A DNA stretch of 50,472 nt. It comes from Candidatus Bacteroides merdipullorum. Lineage in GTDB: Bacteria > Bacteroidota > Bacteroidia > Bacteroidales > Bacteroidaceae. The translations under genes were made by a program, and so were the position numbers. The notes under the pieces are model-generated. The model worked only from the letters and a program-made list of their open reading frames with translations. It had not been told where the DNA came from and did not search any database. The stretch covers positions 1 to 50,472 of the forward strand of contig DXCK01000073.1 in NCBI GenBank assembly GCA_019116045.1, in the 5' to 3' direction. Shown here piece after piece: positions 25,597 to 33,519 of this stretch (positions within the stretch are counted from its first letter, which is position 1; each line of letters opens with the position of its first letter).

Positions 25597-26504
25597 TGCG
25601 GACGGCGTTTCACTTCCTTGTACATCTTTCCCACGTATTCACCGATGATGCCGCAGGCCAGCAGCACCGAACCTCCGACGAACCAGACAGACACAAGCAG
25701 CGATGTCCAACCGGGCATGACGTCGTGGTTCATATAAGAAAAGAGCGCGTAGGTGATGGTGGCTATGGAGATGAGTACGAACAGCAGACCGAGATAGGTG
25801 ATGTAGCGCAGCGGGCGGGTGGAGAACGAGGTGATGCCGTCGATGGCGAAGCTCAGCATCTTCTTCAGCGGATATTTCGATTGCCCGGCGAAGCGTTCGT
25901 GGCGGTCGTACCACACCGTGGCCGAGGGGTAACCCACCAACGGTACCAGCCCGCGCAGGAACAGGTTGCGTTCGGGAAACGATACGAGAGCCCGGACGGC
26001 GCGGCGGCTCAGCAGGCGGAAGTCGGCGTGGTTGTAGACGATTTGGCCGCCCAGGGCATTCACCAGGCGGTAGAACAGCAAGGCAGTGTTGCGTTTGAAG
26101 AACGTGTCCGAAGCACGCTCCTTGCGCACACCGTACACCACATCTATTCCTTTGCGGAAATATTCCATCATCGGTACGATGGCCTCTACGTCGTCTTGCA
26201 GGTCGGCATCGATGCTGACGGCGGCATCGGCGTGGTTCGCCGCCCATTCCAGTCCTGCCCACAAGGCCCGTTGATGTCCTTCGTTGCGAGATAGTTTCAA
26301 TCCGCGCACCAGCGGATTGCCGATTGCGTACTGCTCGATGAGCGTCCAGGTGCGGTCGCGGCTTCCGTCGTCTACGTAGAGGATGCAGCCTTCGCTGATC
26401 AGTTCCGCTTGTTGCAGGCGGTTCAGGACGTCGGTCAGGCGGGAGGTGGTCTCCGGCAGGACCTCTTCTTCGTTGTAGCAGGGTACGATGATGGCTAAGT
26501 TCAT
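25497..26504 (-). CDS. Family 2 glycosyltransferase (GtrB/DPM1-like)
   Basis: The enzyme should transfer a sugar from a nucleotide donor to undecaprenyl phosphate on the cytoplasmic side of the inner membrane. The 335-residue protein has an N-terminal GT-A domain (about 1-225; DDGSRDRT and the SIDADLQD motif) and two C-terminal membrane helices (about 235-300), as in GtrB and ArnC. It is the third gene of an operon; the ATG overlaps the GtrA stop. The final 25 or so residues beyond the usual family end are read from the opposite strand of the PH-domain gene. Confidence 0.93.
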   Translation of the reverse strand: MNLAIIVPCYNEEEVLPETTSRLTDVLNRLQQAELISEGCILYVDDGSRDRTWTLIEQYAIGNPLVRGLKLSRNEGHQRALWAGLEWAANHADAAVSIDADLQDDVEAIVPMMEYFRKGIDVVYGVRKERASDTFFKRNTALLFYRLVNALGGQIVYNHADFRLLSRRAVRALVSFPERNLFLRGLVPLVGYPSATVWYDRHERFAGQSKYPLKKMLSFAIDGITSFSTRPLRYITYLGLLFVLISIATITYALFSYMNHDVMPGWTSLLVSVWFVGGSVLLACGIIGEYVGKMYKEVKRRPHYFVEKEVGERFSNTRMNSSSLTGDNASNLPSE

Positions 26505-26896
26505 ACGTGTTCTTTCTCCTTTCGTTTAAAAACAAATCTTACCAGTAAGAAGTTCACCGGCACGGCTATGGCAAAGACGGGCAGCGGTGCCCATTCGTTG
26601 CTCAGCCCCACCCAGAGGAAGAGGTTGAGCAATGCGAGGTGCAGGCCGTAGTTCACCGCGTGCGCAGCACCCATGCCGAACAGCTTCGTCCACGACGGAC
26701 GGGTGCGAAACGTGAAGCGTGCCGTCAGGTAGAAGTTGAGCACGAAGCCCGCCAGATAGCCTGCCGTATAGGCGACGTTGACGTTCAGCACATGCTGCAA
26801 CAGCCAATAGACAGCATAGTGTACGCCCGTGGCTGTCACGCCGACGACGGCAAAGCGCACAAACTCACTCCCGATGTCTTTCCGAAGCAGTCTCAT
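26501..26896 (-). CDS. GtrA family membrane protein
   Basis: The 131-residue protein has four membrane helices with the GtrA-typical start FVRFAVVGVTATGVHYAVYW and the GFVLNFYLTARFTF block. GtrA proteins are thought to flip polyprenyl-phosphate sugars across the inner membrane. Its start lies 32 bp inside the end of the GT39-like gene and its stop overlaps the GT2 start by 4 bp. The pairing of a flippase with a GtrB-like enzyme and a GT39/ArnT-like enzyme makes a complete lipid-linked sugar route. Confidence 0.92.
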   Translation of the reverse strand: MRLLRKDIGSEFVRFAVVGVTATGVHYAVYWLLQHVLNVNVAYTAGYLAGFVLNFYLTARFTFRTRPSWTKLFGMGAAHAVNYGLHLALLNLFLWVGLSNEWAPLPVFAIAVPVNFLLVRFVFKRKEKEHV

Positions 26897-28637
26897 CCGG
26901 GGAAGTAATGGTGTTGTCCGGTTTCTTATGGAACTTGCAAAGCAAGATTATCTGTTTCGAGTCGCAACTGCGGTGGCCGCTGTTCCACACCTCTTCCGTG
27001 TCGTAAGTACTTCCGTAGCGTTGCTTGAAGGCTGCGATGTCTCCGTCGCCGGCCACCAGGTATCCCTCCGTGGGGAAGAAGGCGCCGAACGGCACAATAC
27101 GGTTGTCGAGGTAGAAATTCAGCGTGAAGGGGTGCAGGATGTTGTACGACGGATAGTCCGGATGGCAGGAGTAAAGCTCGGCATCCGCCGGCACCAGCGT
27201 AGCGATGTGTTCGGCCACGGGCTTGTCCGACTTCACGCTGAGCACGGCAGGTTGGAACAGTCCGTCCAGCGAGAAGAAGATGGCCAGCGTCAGCCCTGTT
27301 ACAGCGTAGGGCAATGCCTGTGCGTTGTTCCGCCGTGCATGGCGGTAGAAGACGGCAATGCCTGCCACCAGCACTGCCAGCACCAAGATGGCCAGGGGGC
27401 CGATGGGCAACGTTTCGAGCGCTTGCTTGAAAGCGATGTTCTGCGCTGCGTGGCGGCCTGTGCCGAAGATGCTGTCGGGCACCAGTCCGGCTTGCAAGGC
27501 GGCAAACAAGGCCAGCAGGATGACGGACAGTCCGGCGAGCACGTGGCCGAAGGCGCGTACTACGACGCGGTGGTTGCGGCACAGCCACAGGATGTATTCG
27601 GCCAGGAAGAAGGCGATGAACGGATAGATGGGGAGCAGGTAGACGCTCCGTTTGCTCTTGGGGATGCAGTAGAAGACGAAAATCAACACCGTGGCCAGGA
27701 GGGAGAGCAACCGTGCGTCGTCCATGCGGCGGACGGAGTCGCACAAACGTTTCCAAGCGGATTTCAGACCGCCGCTTACCTTTTTGTTATACTTCAGCAC
27801 GAAGAGCGACATCAGCCCCAGCAGCGTGTAGGGCGTCCATCCGGCGAGGACGGTCACTACGTTGTACCACCACGGGTTCTCGTGCGACTCGTAGCTCATC
27901 TTGCCCAGGAAGCGCCAGACGTTTTCTTCCAGTACCAGCGTCAGAAACTCGTCGCCTCCCTGGCGCCAGGCTGCCACGTACCAGAGCATGGGCAATATGC
28001 ACGCTGCCAGCGCGGTGGCGGCGAACAGGCCCAGCAGCCGCCAGAAGTTCCGCCCGCGAATCCACAGAAAGACGGCCACTACCAGGCAGGGCAACACCAC
28101 GCCCACGGGTCCTTTGGTGAGGAACGCTCCGCTCATGCACAGGATGCCCGTCCACGGGATGCCCCGCAGCCCGCGTTCGCCCCACTTGTAGAGCTGGTAG
28201 ATGGCCAGGACGATGAGGGCGGACAAGACCATGTCGACGCGGCAGTTCACGCCCGCGCGGTGTACCTCGAAGTTGGTCAGCGTCAAGAGTCCCATGAGAA
28301 ACGCCACTTCGACCCCGCGCCGTTTGGCAAAGAAGACGTAGCCCACCAGTACCATGACGGCCAGCCAGAAAGCCGAAGGGAAGCGCGAGGTGTATTCGTT
28401 CACTTCGCCTGCCACTGTGGACACGGCGGCGATGCACCAATGGAAGAAAGGCGGTTTGTAGGCCATGTCCACTCCGTTGTTGATGGGCAATGTCCAGTTG
28501 TCTTGTTGCAGCATGGAGAGGGCGACCACCGCTTCGCGCGGTTCGCCTTTGGTGTGGAACGGGGTCTGCCCCAGGAAGAGGAAGAGAGACAGGAAGGTGA
28601 TGGCTGCCAGCAGCCAGAAAAACTTCGTTCGTGTCAT
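26865..28637 (-). CDS. GT39/ArnT-like membrane glycosyltransferase
   Basis: The 590-residue polytopic protein has about 12 membrane helices and the periplasmic first-loop motif HTKGEPREAV, where GT39/GT83 (ArnT, PMT) enzymes carry their catalytic acidic residue. Such enzymes transfer sugars from polyprenyl-phosphate donors to lipid A, glycans or proteins at the periplasmic face. The open frame extends far upstream, antisense to the dihydrolipoyl dehydrogenase gene, but the hydrophobic start MTRTKFFWLLAAI and the -7 element at 28682-28689 place the start at 28637. It leads an operon with GtrA and GT2. The acceptor is unknown. Confidence 0.92.
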   Translation of the reverse strand: MTRTKFFWLLAAITFLSLFLFLGQTPFHTKGEPREAVVALSMLQQDNWTLPINNGVDMAYKPPFFHWCIAAVSTVAGEVNEYTSRFPSAFWLAVMVLVGYVFFAKRRGVEVAFLMGLLTLTNFEVHRAGVNCRVDMVLSALIVLAIYQLYKWGERGLRGIPWTGILCMSGAFLTKGPVGVVLPCLVVAVFLWIRGRNFWRLLGLFAATALAACILPMLWYVAAWRQGGDEFLTLVLEENVWRFLGKMSYESHENPWWYNVVTVLAGWTPYTLLGLMSLFVLKYNKKVSGGLKSAWKRLCDSVRRMDDARLLSLLATVLIFVFYCIPKSKRSVYLLPIYPFIAFFLAEYILWLCRNHRVVVRAFGHVLAGLSVILLALFAALQAGLVPDSIFGTGRHAAQNIAFKQALETLPIGPLAILVLAVLVAGIAVFYRHARRNNAQALPYAVTGLTLAIFFSLDGLFQPAVLSVKSDKPVAEHIATLVPADAELYSCHPDYPSYNILHPFTLNFYLDNRIVPFGAFFPTEGYLVAGDGDIAAFKQRYGSTYDTEEVWNSGHRSCDSKQIILLCKFHKKPDNTITSPDETASERHRE

Positions 28638-28681
28638 GAGGTTCGGGTTCTGCTTAAAGTCTTTATAATAGGGATACTGCG

Positions 28682-28689
28682 CAAAGTTA
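28682..28689 (-). promoter_or_regulatory. -7 element of the GT39-GtrA-GT2 operon
   Basis: TAACTTTG on the minus strand predicts a leader of about 38 nt. No -33 TTTG is clear. Confidence 0.65.
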
Positions 28690-28783
28690 GAGAGTATTCG
28701 TTTACCGTGTGTCATTTTTTTCGTTTTTTTTCGCACTGCGGCCTTCTTTCCTGCTGTTTTCGGTTTCTCCTTGCCGGGGCGTC

Positions 28784-28849
28784 GGCTCTTGTCCGGAAGA
28801 GGCGCGCTCCGTGCGGACAACAGGCACGGCTCTTCCGGACAACAGCCAA
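28784..28849. repeat. 22-bp-pitch intergenic repeat array, locus 3 (three units)
   Basis: Units start at 28784, 28806 and 28828. The first holds GGCTCTTGTCCGGAAGAG and the third GGCTCTTCCGGACAACAGCC, which is close to the reverse complement form of the same unit. A degenerate fourth unit may run to 28871. The array ends about 30 bp before the putative -33 element of the next gene. Confidence 0.8.
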
Positions 28850-28878
28850 CGCCCTGTAAAAACACTGCCGGACAGGGG

Positions 28879-28907
28879 TTGCGGACGGAATTTATTTCGT
28901 ATCTTGC
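28879..28907 (+). promoter_or_regulatory. Weak promoter of the dihydrolipoyl dehydrogenase gene
   Basis: TTG (28879-28881) and TATCTTGC (28900-28907) are 18 bp apart; the -7 element deviates from TAnnTTTG at two bases. Confidence 0.4.
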
Positions 28908-28934
28908 GCCCGAATTGTTTAAACGAAGCATATC

Positions 28935-30293
28935 ATGGATTACCAAGTAGCCATCATCGGGGGCGGCCCTGCCGGATACACGGCCGCCGAGGCCGCCGCA
29001 CGGGCCGGATTCAGTGTAGTGTTGTTCGAAAAGCGTGCCCTGGGCGGCGTCTGTCTGAACGAGGGGTGCATCCCCACCAAGACGTTGCTCTATTCGGCCA
29101 AGGTGCTCGACACGGCGCGTGGGGCGCAGAAATATGCCGTGAGTGTGACAGGCACGTCGTTCGACCTGCCCAAAATCATCGCCCGCAAGCAGAAAGTGGT
29201 GCGCAAGCTGGTGCTCGGCATCAAGTCGCGCCTGACGGCGGGCGGCGTGCACATCGTGGCGGGCGAGGCCGTCATAGTGGACCCACACCACGTGCAGTGC
29301 GACGGACAGGTGTACGAGTGCGACAAGCTGCTGCTCTGCACCGGGTCGGAGACGTTCATCCCTCCCATCCCCGGTGTGGACACGGTGCCCTACTGGACGC
29401 ACCGCGACGCGCTGGAGTGCAAGACGCTCCCCCACTCGCTGGTCGTCGTAGGCGGCGGAGTCATCGGCATAGAGTTTGCCGCCTTCTTCTGTAGTTTGGG
29501 CGTACCGGTCACTGTGGTCGAGATGATGGACGAAATCCTGGGCGGTATGGACCGTGAGCTTGCGGCCTTGCTCCGCGCCGAATACGCCAAGCGTGGCGTG
29601 CGCTTCCTCACCTCCACCCGTGTTGTCTCGATGGAAGGCGATGCCACGGGCGTGCGTGTTGCCGTGGAGAATGTCGACGGCCCTGCCGTGATTGAGGCCG
29701 AACGGGTGCTGCTCAGCGTGGGCCGTCGCCCCGTCATGCAAGGGTTCGGTCTGGAGAACCTGCCGCTGGAGAAGACCGAGCGCGGATGCCTGCGCGTCGA
29801 TGCCCACATGCAGACCTCCCTGCCCGGCGTCTATGCCTGCGGCGACCTGACGGGACAGTCGCTCCTGGCCCACACCGCCGTGCGCGAGGCTGAAGTGGCT
29901 GTGCACCACCTGGCCGGACAAGCCGACGAGATGTCCTACCGCGCCATCCCCGGTGTAGTCTATACGAACCCCGAGATTGCGGGCGTGGGCGAGACGGAAG
30001 ATGCGCTCCAGCGCCGCGGCATCCCCTACCGCGCCGTCCGCCTGCCCATGGCCTACTCCGGCCGTTTTGTGGCTGAGAACGAGGGCGTCAACGGCGTGTG
30101 CAAGCTGCTGTTGGGCGAGGGCAACGCCGTCTTGGGCGTGCACGTCCTGGGCAATCCCGCTTCGGAAATCATCACCCTGGGCGGCATGGCCATCCAGCTC
30201 GGACTGACGGCCGACGCCTGGGCCCGGATGGTCTTCCCCCATCCCACGGTGGGCGAAGTGTTCAAAGAAGCGTGTGCGGAAGGAATCCTCTAA
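28935..30293 (+). CDS. lpdA: Dihydrolipoyl dehydrogenase (E3) family flavoprotein
   Basis: E3 reoxidises dihydrolipoamide using FAD and NAD+. The 452-residue protein has the FAD motif GGGPAGY (9-15), the redox-active pair C40 and C45 in GGVCLNEGCIPTK, the NAD-binding GGGVIGIEFA segment, and the C-terminal FPHPTVGEVF with its catalytic His. No lipoyl domain is fused. No 2-oxo acid dehydrogenase, BCKDH or glycine-cleavage gene is adjacent, so the partner complex is not evident. A short DUF2007 gene follows 10 bp later and is probably co-transcribed. Confidence 0.93.
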   Translation: MDYQVAIIGGGPAGYTAAEAAARAGFSVVLFEKRALGGVCLNEGCIPTKTLLYSAKVLDTARGAQKYAVSVTGTSFDLPKIIARKQKVVRKLVLGIKSRLTAGGVHIVAGEAVIVDPHHVQCDGQVYECDKLLLCTGSETFIPPIPGVDTVPYWTHRDALECKTLPHSLVVVGGGVIGIEFAAFFCSLGVPVTVVEMMDEILGGMDRELAALLRAEYAKRGVRFLTSTRVVSMEGDATGVRVAVENVDGPAVIEAERVLLSVGRRPVMQGFGLENLPLEKTERGCLRVDAHMQTSLPGVYACGDLTGQSLLAHTAVREAEVAVHHLAGQADEMSYRAIPGVVYTNPEIAGVGETEDALQRRGIPYRAVRLPMAYSGRFVAENEGVNGVCKLLLGEGNAVLGVHVLGNPASEIITLGGMAIQLGLTADAWARMVFPHPTVGEVFKEACAEGIL

Positions 30294-30303
30294 AGAAACA
30301 GCC

Positions 30304-30738
30304 ATGGAAAAGACCGTAAAACTCATCACGTGCGATGATGCCTTCCGCGCCCACCTCATACAAGGGGCGCTGGACAACGAGGGAATCCCCTCCGTCATCC
30401 ACAACGAAAACACGTCCAACGTCATGCGCGGTTTTGTCAGCAACCTGTCGGGCGTCGACGTGCTGGTCTACGAAGCCGACTACCAGAAAGCCCTCGACCT
30501 GCTGGAGCAGAACCAGATGGTGGGCGAACAACTGAGGTTCTGCCCCGTCTGCGGTTCGGAAGACATCCGTTTCGGCTTGAAGAAGGGCAAACGTCTGAGG
30601 GCCTTCCTGGCCGCTGTCCTGGCTTTGTTTTCCATGACTCCCCCGGGCACCGCGCATTGGGAGTGGCATTGCCGTCGCTGTGGTGCGCGCTTCGAGCAGC
30701 CCGTGTCCCGGAGCCATCGGCCGGAACAGAAAGATTGA
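30304..30738 (+). CDS. DUF2007 domain protein with C-terminal zinc ribbon
   Basis: The 144-residue cytoplasmic protein has an N-terminal DUF2007 domain (about 1-70; the ferredoxin-like GlnB-related fold annotated as putative signal transducer) and a C-terminal split zinc ribbon with CPVCG near residue 80 and CRRCG near 125, separated by a hydrophobic stretch. I chose the ATG at 30304, 10 bp after the preceding stop; an earlier ATG at 30274 lies inside that gene and adds residues outside the domain. The function is unknown. Confidence 0.85.
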   Translation: MEKTVKLITCDDAFRAHLIQGALDNEGIPSVIHNENTSNVMRGFVSNLSGVDVLVYEADYQKALDLLEQNQMVGEQLRFCPVCGSEDIRFGLKKGKRLRAFLAAVLALFSMTPPGTAHWEWHCRRCGARFEQPVSRSHRPEQKD

Positions 30739-30767
30739 ATCACCGGATATATTAGATAAGTAAAGAA

Positions 30768-31970
30768 ATGAAGAAGATTTTTGCCGGCCTCTGTGCCGCA
30801 TGTCTGTTGGTTGCCTGCGCACCGAAGGTGCCCGACAACGAGTTTCTGATTGAGGGACGTTTGGAAGGAGTGCCGGACAGTACCGTCATAGCGTTGTATA
30901 AATTGGAACATAATTTAGGCCAGAGAGTACAACAAGATACGCTGATAGGCGGAAAGTTCACCTTTCGGGATACCATCTCAGCGTTGAAAAAGTTCGAGAT
31001 AATATCGTTCGAACCGGGCTTTCCGAATGTTTGGCTTACGGTCTGGGTAGCGCCGGGCAAGCGGATAGAAGTGAGCGGAAGCGGAAAACAGTTGGCTCTT
31101 TGGGACGTGAAGAGTGACCTGTTTGAACAACAGGAAGAGAAACGTTTTATTGACTGTACACGTGATCTTCTGCTTAAACAACATGATTACAGTGTGGCCG
31201 AAAAAGAGCTGTTCAGGTTGATGGACAGCAAAGAGCACGAAGGAGACCAGGCATTTGCGAAAGCGATATGGGCGAAAGTCGATTCCGTTCGCCGTTTATC
31301 GATGCCTGTAGAATGTGAAATAGGCAGGCGGGAAGTGGAGTGCATGAAGACGGCCCCGCTTTCGAAGGTATGGATAGGGCGCTTGGAAAAGTATGCCGGT
31401 ATATTGCCGTCCGCAACGAAAATCGACCTGTTTAAAGGCTTTACCGCTTTGGCCGAACCGTTGAGCGAACTCTATGGCAGTCTGCCCGACTCGGTGAAGC
31501 AAAGCGATGTCGGCAAGCGCGTGTACCACGCGCTCTACCCTTTCCCCACGGTGAACGTCGGCGAGAAGATGTTTGACAGCCCTGCTTTTGACGCAGAAGG
31601 CAACCGACACTTCCTGAGCGAATTCAAAGGAAAGTACATCCTGCTCGACTTCTGGAGCCAGGGATGTGGCCCTTGCGTACAATCCTTGCCCGAACTGGAA
31701 GAAGTCGCCACCGCCTATGCCGACCGTCTGGTCGTCGTCAGCATCAGTTCGGATCCTGAAAAGGTATGGAAGAAATTCCTCACCGAGAAAGGAATGAAAG
31801 GAAATCACTGGAATGAGCTTCGTCACGACGGGGAAGGACTGATCGCCGCTTACGGTGTGCGGGGCGTTCCATACTACGTGCTCATCTCTCCGGACGGTGT
31901 GGTGCTGGATACTTGGGGCGGATACGGCAAGGGCAGCATTCACGAGAAAGTAAAAGGAAATTTGAAATGA
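30768..31970 (+). CDS. TlpA-like thioredoxin-fold lipoprotein with DUF4369 domain
   Basis: The 400-residue protein has a lipoprotein signal ending in the lipobox LVAC (Cys near residue 17), an N-terminal DUF4369 domain (about 25-120), a helical middle, and a C-terminal TlpA/AhpC-type thioredoxin domain (about 260-400) with the redox motif CGPC at 300-303. It should act as a thiol-disulfide reductase in the periplasm, anchored to a membrane. Its stop overlaps the start of the PBP4-type gene (ATGA), so the two are translationally coupled. Confidence 0.93.
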   Translation: MKKIFAGLCAACLLVACAPKVPDNEFLIEGRLEGVPDSTVIALYKLEHNLGQRVQQDTLIGGKFTFRDTISALKKFEIISFEPGFPNVWLTVWVAPGKRIEVSGSGKQLALWDVKSDLFEQQEEKRFIDCTRDLLLKQHDYSVAEKELFRLMDSKEHEGDQAFAKAIWAKVDSVRRLSMPVECEIGRREVECMKTAPLSKVWIGRLEKYAGILPSATKIDLFKGFTALAEPLSELYGSLPDSVKQSDVGKRVYHALYPFPTVNVGEKMFDSPAFDAEGNRHFLSEFKGKYILLDFWSQGCGPCVQSLPELEEVATAYADRLVVVSISSDPEKVWKKFLTEKGMKGNHWNELRHDGEGLIAAYGVRGVPYYVLISPDGVVLDTWGGYGKGSIHEKVKGNLK

Positions 31971-33418
31971 GGAAACTACTTCTGCTGTTCGGCCTTCTTT
32001 CTGTAGGTATATGGCCGCTGTCGGCCCAGACGCCGCAGGCTGCCGACTCTCTGTTCGCCGCCCGTCTTGACTCCCTTGTCGCCGCCCGTCTGCCGCAAGG
32101 CTCGGAGGCAAGTATCGCCGTGTACGACCTTACTGCGAACCGCCCGCTCTACGCCCGCGGAGCCGACCGCCTGTCGCGTCCCGCCTCGACCATGAAACTG
32201 GTGACTGCCATCGCCGCCCTGTCCGAACCCCGTTTCGACGAGCCGTTCCGCACGGAGGTGTGGTGCCGGGGACAAGTAGAAGCCGACACTTTGCACGGAG
32301 ACCTCTACGTGGTCGGCGGATTCGACCCCGAACTGGACGACGAAGACCTCGATTCGCTGGTGGCAGCCACAGCACGTCGGGCGTCGTTCTCCGTCGTGAC
32401 GGGGCGCATCCTCGGCGATGTTTCGATGAAAGACTCGCTCTATTGGGGCAGCGGGTGGCTTTGGGACGACAATCCCGCTTCCTTCCAACCCTATCTGTCG
32501 CCGCTGATGTTGAACAAAGGGGTGGTTCAGGTTTCGGTCGCTCCCGGGTTGGCAGGCGATACGGCCACGGTGACGGTTCTTCCCTCCTCTACCTATTATA
32601 CTATATATAATACGGCCCGTACCCGCACGCCCTCGGCGGGCCCCCTGCGCGTCACCCGCCCGTGGATGGAGAACAGCAACGAGATTCTCGTGTCGGGCAA
32701 CGTCACTGCCCGACAGACGCGCACAATCAACCTGTATTCGTCGCAAGACTTCTTCATGCACACCTTCGCCGAACGGTTGCAGACGGCGGGCATCCGCTCG
32801 CTACGGGCAACGCCGGACAGTCTCTACGGCTTCTCTCCCTTGCAGCGCGACAGCCTCTGTACCCTGCTGGCCGTGCACGAAACCTCCGCCCAGCGCGTGC
32901 TGGACGAGATGTTGAAGGAGAGTGACAATCTGAACGCTGAAGCTGTCTTCTGCCGTCTGGGCCTGCACCACACGGGTCATCGTCCCGTCCGCGCCAAAGA
33001 CGGCATCAAGGCCATCCGCGCATTGATGGAGGCTCTGGGGCACAATCCCGTTCGCTATCGCGTGGCCGACGGATGCGGACTCTCCCACTACGACTATCTC
33101 TCGCCCGAACTGTTGGTGTCGTTCCTGCGCTATGCCTACGCGCACACCGAGGTATTCAGCAAACTCTACAAGGCTTTGCCTGTGGGGGGCATAGACGGCA
33201 CGCTGAAGCATCGCATGGGGCGTGGCAAGCCTTCGTACAGGAAGGTTTATGCCAAGACTGGCTCGTACACGGGCATCAACTGCCTGGCCGGCTACCTGCA
33301 AGCCCGGAACGGTCATTGGGTGGCTTTCGCCATCATGAACCAGAATGTGCTGTCGGGCCGTCGGGCGCGTGCATTGCAGGACGCCTTGTGTGACGAGCTG
33401 ATTCTGCATTGTCCGTAA
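31967..33418 (+). CDS. dacB: D-alanyl-D-alanine carboxypeptidase/endopeptidase (PBP4 type)
   Basis: This penicillin-binding protein should trim D-Ala from, or cleave cross-links in, periplasmic peptidoglycan. The 483-residue protein has a signal peptide (1-21) and all three active-site motifs: SxxK (S74-TM-K77), SDN (319-321) and KTG (430-432). The long insertion between the first two motifs is the S13-family (PBP4) hallmark. The ATG at 31967 overlaps the stop of the TlpA-like gene and is followed at once by the signal peptide, which settles the start. An intrinsic terminator follows the stop. Confidence 0.95.
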   Translation: MRKLLLLFGLLSVGIWPLSAQTPQAADSLFAARLDSLVAARLPQGSEASIAVYDLTANRPLYARGADRLSRPASTMKLVTAIAALSEPRFDEPFRTEVWCRGQVEADTLHGDLYVVGGFDPELDDEDLDSLVAATARRASFSVVTGRILGDVSMKDSLYWGSGWLWDDNPASFQPYLSPLMLNKGVVQVSVAPGLAGDTATVTVLPSSTYYTIYNTARTRTPSAGPLRVTRPWMENSNEILVSGNVTARQTRTINLYSSQDFFMHTFAERLQTAGIRSLRATPDSLYGFSPLQRDSLCTLLAVHETSAQRVLDEMLKESDNLNAEAVFCRLGLHHTGHRPVRAKDGIKAIRALMEALGHNPVRYRVADGCGLSHYDYLSPELLVSFLRYAYAHTEVFSKLYKALPVGGIDGTLKHRMGRGKPSYRKVYAKTGSYTGINCLAGYLQARNGHWVAFAIMNQNVLSGRRARALQDALCDELILHCP

Positions 33419-33437
33419 GGGTTTATCGGATAAAGTG

Positions 33438-33474
33438 AAAGCCCGCCAAGCTTGGTTTGCTTGGGCGGGCTTTT
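33438..33474 (+). terminator. Terminator after dacB
   Basis: AAAGCCCGCC-AAGC pairs with GCTT-GGGCGGGCTTT (one bulged base) and is followed by TTTT. It may also serve the convergent CoA-transferase gene, since the A-run precedes the stem. Confidence 0.9.
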
Positions 33475-33519
33475 GTGTGTGCGGTCCGTCGGCAGGTGCG
33501 ACGGTCGGGAGCGATGCCT

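Noticed and set aside
26829..28859. 676-codon open frame on the plus strand opposite the GT39-like gene
   Set aside because: Its translation is rich in His, Gln and Gly with no domain. It mirrors the codon bias of a strongly supported membrane protein gene on the other strand.
28638..30443. Open frame on the minus strand continuing upstream of the GT39-like gene, antisense to lpdA
   Set aside because: The hydrophobic start of the real protein is at 28637 and its -7 element at 28682-28689. The upstream translation is low-complexity antisense of a GC-rich gene.
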